Positions 32,985 through 39,054 of a stretch of 39,054 nucleotides of DNA are shown here, piece after piece; position 1 is the first letter of the stretch, and each line of letters begins with the position of its first letter. Under the pieces are notes generated by a model. The model saw only the letters and a program-made list of their open reading frames with translations. It was not told where the DNA came from and made no database searches. Origin of the DNA: CAZABG01 sp964460985 (GTDB lineage Bacteria > Chlamydiota > Chlamydiia > Chlamydiales > Parachlamydiaceae); contig CAYWQX010000021.1 of assembly GCA_964460985.1 (NCBI GenBank), positions 1 to 39,054 of the forward strand. The letters run 5' to 3'. A program made the position numbers and the translations under genes.

Positions 32985-34021
32985 AATAAGTTATCCTTTT
33001 CTTTCTCAAAGCTCAATAACCAGAGACCTTCATTTTCAGTCTTTGTTAGCTTCAAATATTCTGTTCCATATGCTTGGAGAATCTCTTTAGTTACCTTTTC
33101 GCCAAACTTAAGAACTCCTGCAGTTTCTAAACGTCCTTTAATCCAGTGCCCTAACACGCATAAACCATCTGCTGAACGAAAATTTTTGGAATAATCACCG
33201 TTCGTATTGCAATCAAACATCCATCCATCATCGGTTACAACTTTAAATGTCGTTTTAGCGGGGTAGCCTGGAAGACCCGTTATTGCTTTTGAGACAATCA
33301 CTTCAACTTCATACCAGGGCCTAGGTCTAACAAATTTTCTTTTGTTCTCACGGCCTTTACCAAAACAAACATTAAGATTGCTTTTTTCTTCAGGCTTCAG
33401 CAAAAGATTAAAGCTATCTAATTGTTTTAAACGCAGATAATTTCCAAAATCGCTTCCAGAAAGCTTCTCGGCAAATGGAACGATTACAGATTTATTAAAA
33501 TCTTTTGGTTCCCAATCTAAGAAAGATTCACAAGCTTTTTCATTTAATTCTTTTTGAAATTCTGAAATCTGCCTAAGCATTTCAGGATCTTCTAAAATTG
33601 TATCGACCTCAAAACTGTACGAATCAGCCCGGCACAAAGATGACAAATTTGATGATCCAAGGATGCTTGCAAAAGGCTTTCCATTTTTATAAAATCCATA
33701 AACTTTCCCATGATATGGAAAAGATTTGCAAATACTGGTTGAACCCTTTTTTGCTTGGTCTAAGTGGGTTGCTAGTGAAAAGGCTGAATCATATTGAGCT
33801 CTTGTAAAGCCATCAAAATGATGCATTCCAATAGTTAAGTGAAGATGAGGGAGAGCATTGTTTTTTACGTTTTCTATAAGATATTGAAGGGAAGCTACTG
33901 ATACATATCCAGTTGAAATGTGAACTGAATCTGCAGACGAGGAAAATTCCTCGAATGCATCGAGAAAATCATCCTGTGTTACATGAAGAGGTTTTTTGTT
34001 CTTTGTTAATAGAAGTCTCAT
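32981..34021 (-). CDS. PLD-fold restriction endonuclease, NgoFVII type
   Basis: The 346-residue protein has an N-terminal phospholipase-D-like nuclease domain: VHISTGYVSVASLQYLIENV (33-52), the catalytic HGK (104-106) as H-x-K, and ILGSSNLSSL (120-129), the downstream GSSN element. This layout is that of NgoFVII/BfiI-type endonucleases, which act metal-independently as dimers with one HxK per subunit. The C-terminal half (about 220-330; WYEVEVIVSKAI then GWMFDCNTNGDYSKNFRSAD) looks like the DNA-recognition part. It starts 53 bases inside the methyltransferase gene and overlaps the Z1 gene by 4 bases, which ties the three products stoichiometrically. Confidence 0.85.
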   Translation of the reverse strand: MRLLLTKNKKPLHVTQDDFLDAFEEFSSSADSVHISTGYVSVASLQYLIENVKNNALPHLHLTIGMHHFDGFTRAQYDSAFSLATHLDQAKKGSTSICKSFPYHGKVYGFYKNGKPFASILGSSNLSSLCRADSYSFEVDTILEDPEMLRQISEFQKELNEKACESFLDWEPKDFNKSVIVPFAEKLSGSDFGNYLRLKQLDSFNLLLKPEEKSNLNVCFGKGRENKRKFVRPRPWYEVEVIVSKAITGLPGYPAKTTFKVVTDDGWMFDCNTNGDYSKNFRSADGLCVLGHWIKGRLETAGVLKFGEKVTKEILQAYGTEYLKLTKTENEGLWLLSFEKEKDNLL

Positions 34022-35153
34022 TATGGTCTACAATTATTCTCTTTTTAACAGGGGCTTGAGAAAGTTCCCTATTTTTTTTCAGCAAATCAACTTTTTCATA
34101 GTTGCCACTGAATAGTATTTTTAAATTTCTAGCTAGCAGCCTCACACCTTCTGGAGGTACAGCATTTCCAATCTGTCTGCGAATCTCTCCAAAAGTCCCC
34201 GAAAACACAAACCAGTCTGGAAAAGACTGAAGCCTAGCTCTCTCTCTATTCGTCAAAGCCCTTGGTTCAGGAAAATGGTATCCCCAGGTTCCGCCTCCAC
34301 CAGAAGCTATTAAAGTCTTTGCTGGCTCGCTTCGATGAATCCTTCGGTACACATGGCTAATCATCCCTTTAACATAGTGAGGATCATCTTTAGGTATATC
34401 CGTGAAGTTGCCGCCTTCCGGGATCTTCGCTAGTATTTCCTTTGTACGAGGCATTATTTTCATATGCTCATTATTGTGAGGCACTTTTTCTACCCCTTCG
34501 AGAGCCTCACCTGCCGTAAAATATCCCTTGTTAACCTTAGGCCCGTGAGTCGGTGTCGGGTGCTGAAAATCAAATCCGGTGTCATTTCTAATTCCTACTA
34601 TCAATACGCGCTCACGCAATTGAGGCACGCCATAATCAGCAAAATTATACAGCTTTATGCTAAGGGTATAACCCGGCTTAATCGCTTCAAAATCACTTAA
34701 TATCTGCTGTATTGCCCTTCCATTATTTGCGCTTAAAATTCCCTTAACATTTTCTGCGACAAAAGCTTTCGGCTTTTTTGCATCAATAAATCTCAAAAAC
34801 TCCTGATAAAGGCTTCCCCTATCTCCTTCCAAGCCAGGTCTTTTCCAAATAATTGAAAAATCTTGACACGGAAACCCACCTATAACTATATCCGACGAAG
34901 GAACATCTTTTTCACTATAAGGATCTATGTCTAAAATGCTTCTTCGATCAACAGTTGAATTCTTAAAATTCAATTCGTAGGTATCTGCAGCCCATTTATT
35001 GAATTCATTTGACCAAATAACTTCATAGCCTTCTAAATGAAATCCAAGATCAAGCCCCCCGCATCCAGAAAATAATGAAATAACCTTTGGCTTAGTATTT
35101 TTATTTTCTTTATTAATTGATGGTAAACTATTTACATTTTTTTTCATATTCAT
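33969..35153 (-). CDS. C5-cytosine DNA methyltransferase
   Basis: The 394-residue enzyme shows the ordered C5 motifs: I FSGCGGLDLGF (28-38), IV GGFPCQDFS (92-100) with catalytic Cys96, VI ENVKG (134-138), VIII QLRERVLIVGIR (178-189), and X RQIGNAVPP (326-334). The target-recognition region is short, between about 205 and 300. It protects host DNA by 5-methylation of cytosine in a sequence that cannot be read from the protein. The last 60 residues are charged and may only exist because the next gene overlaps by 53 bases. It starts 8 bases after the upstream DUF3800 gene. Confidence 0.95.
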   Translation of the reverse strand: MNMKKNVNSLPSINKENKNTKPKVISLFSGCGGLDLGFHLEGYEVIWSNEFNKWAADTYELNFKNSTVDRRSILDIDPYSEKDVPSSDIVIGGFPCQDFSIIWKRPGLEGDRGSLYQEFLRFIDAKKPKAFVAENVKGILSANNGRAIQQILSDFEAIKPGYTLSIKLYNFADYGVPQLRERVLIVGIRNDTGFDFQHPTPTHGPKVNKGYFTAGEALEGVEKVPHNNEHMKIMPRTKEILAKIPEGGNFTDIPKDDPHYVKGMISHVYRRIHRSEPAKTLIASGGGGTWGYHFPEPRALTNRERARLQSFPDWFVFSGTFGEIRRQIGNAVPPEGVRLLARNLKILFSGNYEKVDLLKKNRELSQAPVKKRIIVDHNETSINKEQKTSSCNTG

Positions 35154-35161
35154 AATAAAAT

Positions 35162-36079
35162 CTATAAGCTAGCTTTTGATTCGATATTGTTATTTAAATA
35201 ATTTAATACTAATGATGCATAGTAACTAAGTTGGCTTTCGATAAACGGCAAATCTTTGTTAAAGTGAGTTAACTCTATGCTATAAGGAAGATCAAAAATC
35301 TTTTTTAGATTCGTAAGATCTTGCAACATCAATTTCCCTCTAAAAATTCTTCTTAGAAAATTTGCAATGCAATCCGCTGCCTTTATTCCGGTGCATTCAT
35401 CATCAGATTTAAAGTCAAATCCATGGATGATCTTGGTTGCATCTAAGAATCTGCCATTTGCGGTTTGCTTGATAAGATTTGGAATTTTGCTGAGGTCATC
35501 ACAGTCAATAGATTTTTTTCTGGAACTGCTGTTAAGCTGAAGGCAAACCAAATGCTTTATTGTTGAATATGTTTTTTTGGATACATGATCGCATCTCCAA
35601 ATAAAAGATGAAAAATCTTCTACAGAATAGCTTGAAGCTTTTCCTAAAACACCGCGAATAGTGTTTTCAATGAGATTATTGATCATCATTGTCTTAACGT
35701 AATCTTGGGGATGCATTGCTGCCAATAAACCCATATGATGAACAACACTTTCTCGGAGCCATTCAGGGTTTCCTTTCGTTACTGTATCTATGGAGAGGAT
35801 ATAATCATCCCGATGCTCTTCGGCTATAGTTTTAGAATATGATTTACAATTCGTGCCTACAATGAAAGCTTTAACTTCATTTTCAGCTAAATGCTGCAAA
35901 ATTTCTTGAGCCTGTTCTTCATTTAAATCTTTGCCTTTTCCTAAATTAGCATATTTCTCATTCCAATTTGCGATAGCTCTTTCATTGAAAACGACAGACG
36001 CAACACAGTCAAAGGCAAATTCTGCCGATGGATTTTCGCTTTGACTGCAGTTTCCAGATTCATCTAGGTAAAAATGCAT
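35162..36079 (-). CDS. DUF3800 protein (RNase H-like fold)
   Basis: The 305-residue protein begins MHFYLDESGN, the DUF3800 hallmark (YxDESG, first acidic residues of an RNase H-like fold), and near 225-245 has a DDECTGIKAADCIANFLRR segment that supplies the later conserved Asp. DUF3800 proteins are common in defence islands; nuclease activity is suspected, not established to my knowledge. The mid-region is Cys- and Ser-rich. It is the first gene of the operon and is transcribed from the divergent promoter at 36080-36233. Confidence 0.85.
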   Translation of the reverse strand: MHFYLDESGNCSQSENPSAEFAFDCVASVVFNERAIANWNEKYANLGKGKDLNEEQAQEILQHLAENEVKAFIVGTNCKSYSKTIAEEHRDDYILSIDTVTKGNPEWLRESVVHHMGLLAAMHPQDYVKTMMINNLIENTIRGVLGKASSYSVEDFSSFIWRCDHVSKKTYSTIKHLVCLQLNSSSRKKSIDCDDLSKIPNLIKQTANGRFLDATKIIHGFDFKSDDECTGIKAADCIANFLRRIFRGKLMLQDLTNLKKIFDLPYSIELTHFNKDLPFIESQLSYYASLVLNYLNNNIESKASL

Positions 36080-36233
36080 AAACTTTAACTTGGTTCGATT
36101 TTAATTGCATGGTACACCAAAATCACAATTTATCAATAGGGCAAAGATAAGTTATGCATATAATGCACTTATTTAGTACAATGAAATCATGAATCATTGT
36201 CAAAAAAACGATAAATTGTGCATATATTGTACT
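36080..36233. promoter_or_regulatory. Divergent promoter/operator region with nested inverted repeats
   Basis: Several dyads overlap here: CACAATTTATC (36124-36134) with GATAAATTGTG (36210-36220), TAGTACAAT (36174-36182) with ATTGTACTA (36226-36234), ACAATGA (36178-36184) with TCATTGT (36194-36200), and TGCAT/ATGCA (36155-36167). A 16-base direct repeat with 13 matches occurs at 36153-36168 and 36217-36232. AbiEi antitoxins repress their own promoter by binding inverted repeats, so these are candidate operators, possibly acting on the restriction operon too. If the TATATT at 36223-36228 is a -10 box, the abiEi mRNA would be almost leaderless. Confidence 0.6.
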
Positions 36234-37058
36234 ATGGATGAACAAGATTTAGGTGGCATAGGCAAGCTTTCTCGGGCGAGATTAGCTGAAGTTATTAGGC
36301 ATTTTAAGGGATGCTTTAATGCTTCAGATGTGTCCGACTGCCTTCAAATTACTAAAGCTAAAGCTAGGGGTATGCTTGCCCTTTGGTCTAAAAGCGGCTG
36401 GCTTCAACGCATACGCCCTGGAGTGTATCTACCGGTTGAATTGGCCGCTGAATCCTCAAATGATGTAATTGTGGATCCTTGGGTCGTTGCAACGCAATTA
36501 TATCCCCCTTGCTATATTGGGGGCTGGTCTGCATGCGAATATTGGGGTTTTACAGATCAGATTTTCAGCAGCGTTGTCGTGCTGACCGCTAAGAGGGTAA
36601 ATGGAAAAGAGCAAATGGCTGGGAATATGACCTTCTTAATCAAGAAACAAGATCCTAAAAAGATGTTTGGGCTTAAAACTGTATGGAAAGAGTCAATCAA
36701 AGTTCAAGTCTCAGACCCTCATAAAACAATTGTCGATCTCCTTGACGATCCTTCACTTGGCGGAGGAATTCGTTCTCTCGCTGATACGCTGCAGAAATAT
36801 TTTCAATCAGAACATTTAAATACAGTCATGTTGCTGGAATATGCGGATCAAATGAAAAATAAGACCATTTTCAAGAGATTAGGTTATTTGCTTTCTATTC
36901 TTAAGCCTGCTGAAATTGCCCTCATAGATCAATGCAAGAAAAGAATCAGCCAAGGCAACTCTCAAATTGACCCCTCTTCAAAAGGGAATCGGCTCATAAA
37001 AAAATGGAGGCTTTGGCTTCCAGAAGACTTTGAAAACACCCTTCAACCGATAAAATAA
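36234..37058 (+). CDS. abiEi: AbiEi-type antitoxin / transcriptional autorepressor
   Basis: I prefer the ATG at 36234 (274 residues). The frame also allows ATG at 36189, but that would add a Cys-rich stretch unlike the family and place the repeats inside the gene. The N-terminus is a winged helix (RARLAEVIRHFKG, then DVSDCLQITKAKARGMLALW) and SGWLQRIRPGVYLPV, the antitoxin pattern. The middle has the AbiEi domain (YIGGWSACEYWGFTDQIFSS) and SDPHKTIVDLLDDPSLGGGI. AbiEi represses its own operon and prevents AbiEii toxicity without forming a stable complex (type IV). Its stop shares one base with the toxin start (TAATG). Confidence 0.88.
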   Translation: MDEQDLGGIGKLSRARLAEVIRHFKGCFNASDVSDCLQITKAKARGMLALWSKSGWLQRIRPGVYLPVELAAESSNDVIVDPWVVATQLYPPCYIGGWSACEYWGFTDQIFSSVVVLTAKRVNGKEQMAGNMTFLIKKQDPKKMFGLKTVWKESIKVQVSDPHKTIVDLLDDPSLGGGIRSLADTLQKYFQSEHLNTVMLLEYADQMKNKTIFKRLGYLLSILKPAEIALIDQCKKRISQGNSQIDPSSKGNRLIKKWRLWLPEDFENTLQPIK

Positions 37059-37909
37059 TGATAGACAAATCCGAAATTATAAAAGCAGCCAAATCGCTCG
37101 GCCTGCCGTTAAGTACCGTTGAAAAAGATTACGTTCTCGGCTGGGTACTCATGGGAATTCAAATGCATTCTGAGGCCCAAGAAAGATGGATTTTTAAGGG
37201 CGGCACATGCTTAAAGAAGTGTTTTTTCGATAATTACAGATTTTCCGAAGACTTAGATTTTACGATCTTGGCTCAAGATCATATGGAAAAAGATGTTTTG
37301 AAAAAAATATTCAAAGATGTCGGCGAGTGGGTATATGAAGAGTCAGGTATCGAATTGCCGGAAAAACATATTTCCGTCGATCTGTACAAAAATCCTCATG
37401 GAGCCTTTTCAGTTGAAGGCAAGCTTACTTACCTTGGTCCCCTCAAGCAAAAGACCAACTTTCCTCGGATAAAGCTTGACCTCACAGCTTACGAAAAGGT
37501 CTTTCTGCCACCTGAAAAAAGAGCAATCTTTCACAACTACTCTGATAAACCTGCTCATGCCCCTCTTGCATTGAGTTATTGCTATGAAGAGATTTTTGCC
37601 GAAAAGCTCCGTGCTTTGGCGGAACGTGCTCGTCCAAGAGATCTTTACGATGTCATTCACCTTTATGAAGATCGTCATCGCCTTTCTGACAAAAGCAAGT
37701 TCATTGAATCCCTCTCGGCTAAGTGTGAGTTCAAAAAAATTCCTATGCCAACTTTAGAATACATCGAACGCCATCCACAAAAGAACATACTTTCTTCAGA
37801 ATGGGAAAACATGCTCCGTCACCAACTTCCGAAACTAAAACCCTTTGAATATTTTTGGGGATGCTTGCCAGAACTATTAAAGTGGGCATCGCATACAACT
37901 GAGGGTTAA
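37058..37909 (+). CDS. abiEii: AbiEii-type nucleotidyltransferase toxin
   Basis: The 283-residue protein has the DUF1814/AbiEii motifs: FKGGTCLKKCFF (about 46-57), RFSEDLDFTI (about 61-70) with the two catalytic Asp, RIKLDLTAYEK (about 138-148) and EEIFAEKLRALAERARPRDL (about 176-195). AbiEii enzymes use GTP or other nucleotides to modify tRNA or similar targets and block growth. The length and all motifs look intact, so an active toxin is likely. It is coupled to the antitoxin by a TAATG overlap, and a third gene begins 4 bases after its stop. Confidence 0.9.
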   Translation: MIDKSEIIKAAKSLGLPLSTVEKDYVLGWVLMGIQMHSEAQERWIFKGGTCLKKCFFDNYRFSEDLDFTILAQDHMEKDVLKKIFKDVGEWVYEESGIELPEKHISVDLYKNPHGAFSVEGKLTYLGPLKQKTNFPRIKLDLTAYEKVFLPPEKRAIFHNYSDKPAHAPLALSYCYEEIFAEKLRALAERARPRDLYDVIHLYEDRHRLSDKSKFIESLSAKCEFKKIPMPTLEYIERHPQKNILSSEWENMLRHQLPKLKPFEYFWGCLPELLKWASHTTEG

Positions 37910-37913
37910 AAAA

Positions 37914-39054
37914 ATGATAGAAACAGAAACTATTCAAAATAAATTCTACGAAACTTTGGTTCATTTAAAAAATTATATTCAGCCGGTTTGTAAGTTTTTA
38001 TTTACGCTCGCAATAAAAATAAAAACACTATCAACAAAAATCCATACTTCTATTTACCATTTTCTATCCATTTATTCTTGGTATCCCAGTATAATATCAC
38101 TTTTATTTGTGTTTTTTTTCTCAATAGCTGTCATTTTTCTCTCAAAAGATATTGGAGTGCATGCAATTGAGGAAGAAACTAGAAAAATCATCAACGATAA
38201 TTTACATACATTTTTTTTAACCCTTTCAGGATCAATTATTACAATTGCTCTATATGTAGGTGCTAGCTCAGGTAGAGATTCCTCTTTCGATAGAAGCCGT
38301 GTTTTATTTAAAACATTTATGTTATTTCCATTAATAGTAATGATTTCAATCAACGCGCTATCTTCGCTCTTTATTCATCCAGAAAATTTAATTATCTCTT
38401 ATGCATTTTTGATGTCATTAACTTTATTTTCTATGATTAAATTGTTTGATTCTATACTTAACAGACAGCAATTTGAGAATCAGCGAAAGATAATAGCTGA
38501 AAGCTCAATGAAAATATTACATCCGTTCTTAAGAGTTCCACAGAAAATTGTTACTAGTGAATTATCTGCCTTTGCTTCTGAGTGCCACTTACATTTATCT
38601 TCAAATAACATAACTTTTGCACAATCAAGTATGGATAGTTTGAGAGATCTTACAATTAGCTTAAGAGTTGTTGTAGAGGAGTTCTTGTGTCATACAAAAA
38701 GATATGACATGGCTGTCAGCTTATATAAAGATGCCATAGGGCTATGCAATCAAATAATGTTATCTTCAACAGATGATTGTAGGGTAGAAGTTTTTAAAAC
38801 CGCTTCATACCCCATCAAGTCGAGTGTATATCTTTATTCAGCTGATGACGTAGAATTTTCTAAAATTCTCCTGGGAAATATTTCACATCACGGATTCTTA
38901 CTATACGGCAATTCTAAACTTAAAAAATATTTTTGGGAAGCCTTAGTAGTTTGTGATAAGCATTCATTTTTCGATACGGCATTTATTGAAATTATCAGAA
39001 AATGCAACAAAAGCAATTTTGAAAACTCAAATATTTTAATGGAATTTATATTAA
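37914..39054 (+). CDS. Unrecognised membrane protein downstream of abiEii (3' end outside window)
   Basis: The frame from the ATG at 37914 stays open to the last base (380 codons). About four membrane segments are visible: IISLLFVFFFSIAVIFLS (near 60-77), FFLTLSGSIITIALYVGA (near 100-117), LFPLIVMISINALSSLFI (near 136-153) and ISYAFLMSLTLFSMIKLF (near 160-177). A soluble, helical domain of more than 200 residues follows (from about 178; RQQFENQRKIIAESSMKIL). I do not recognise the family. It starts 4 bases after the toxin stop and is probably co-transcribed, so it may be a third component of the AbiE unit or the first gene of the next system. Codon use is strongly AT-rich, more so than the genes left of the tRNA. 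Confidence 0.75.
   Translation, partial: MIETETIQNKFYETLVHLKNYIQPVCKFLFTLAIKIKTLSTKIHTSIYHFLSIYSWYPSIISLLFVFFFSIAVIFLSKDIGVHAIEEETRKIINDNLHTFFLTLSGSIITIALYVGASSGRDSSFDRSRVLFKTFMLFPLIVMISINALSSLFIHPENLIISYAFLMSLTLFSMIKLFDSILNRQQFENQRKIIAESSMKILHPFLRVPQKIVTSELSAFASECHLHLSSNNITFAQSSMDSLRDLTISLRVVVEEFLCHTKRYDMAVSLYKDAIGLCNQIMLSSTDDCRVEVFKTASYPIKSSVYLYSADDVEFSKILLGNISHHGFLLYGNSKLKKYFWEALVVCDKHSFFDTAFIEIIRKCNKSNFENSNILMEFIL

Noticed and set aside
36189..36233. Upstream ATG for the AbiEi protein
   Set aside because: It would add MNHCQKNDKLCIYCT, unlike the family, and place the direct and inverted repeats inside the coding region; kept only as an alternative.
31100..39054. CRISPR array or second att copy in the defence region
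   Set aside because: No regularly spaced direct repeats and no second copy of the tRNA 3' end could be seen by eye.

Overview
The window looks like a chromosomal segment of an environmental (Parachlamydiales-like) chlamydia with a moderately AT-rich genome. Three things suggest this: a Lys/Ala-rich histone of the chlamydial Hc2 type (23583-23912), an ankyrin-repeat protein, and many small membrane or secreted proteins that match no widespread family I recognise. The phylum is an inference from gene content; no rRNA or other phylogenetic marker is present.

Layout. 1-6028: the 3' end of a GH94-type glucan phosphorylase/cyclic glucan synthase gene, a secreted BON protein, a secreted 2H-phosphoesterase-like protein, three unrecognised proteins (one with a kinase-like motif and membrane anchor) and an outer-membrane-type beta-barrel. 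6129-11164: housekeeping and accessory genes for magnesium transport (mgtE), a dodecin without its flavin-stacking Trp, a short-chain dehydrogenase, a PnuC-like half-transporter, thymidine kinase and an orphan zeta-toxin-like kinase. 11248-16581: envelope or secreted proteins (NTF2-like/Asn-rich pair, double BON protein), an alpha/beta hydrolase, an ankyrin protein and a membrane protein with an in-frame stop. 16633-22409: beta-carbonic anhydrase, an mhqO-mhqD-type quinone-detoxification pair, a ceramidase-family secreted protein, a mitochondrial-carrier-like protein and an O-methyltransferase with a signal-like N-terminus. 22669-28038: a ferritin-like DUF892 protein with a histone-like tail, the Hc2-like histone and a 1288-residue repetitive adhesin. 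28148-30092: one unknown membrane protein and a methyltransferase.

From 30197 the character changes. A tRNA-Met gene is followed by a decayed tyrosine-recombinase gene, as expected for the edge of an integrated element, and then by a defence cassette. On the minus strand a tightly packed operon encodes a DUF3800 protein, a C5-cytosine DNA methyltransferase, a PLD-fold NgoFVII-type nuclease and a Z1-type ATPase. Divergently, an AbiEi/AbiEii-type toxin-antitoxin pair is followed 4 bases later by a large membrane protein that runs off the window. The 150-base divergent promoter between the two units is full of inverted repeats. The most plausible new biology is this composite defence island: a restriction-modification operon of unusual composition back to back with an AbiE module that has a possible third, membrane-anchored partner. 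The mitochondrial-carrier-like protein and the apparently exported methyltransferase are the best candidates for host-directed factors.
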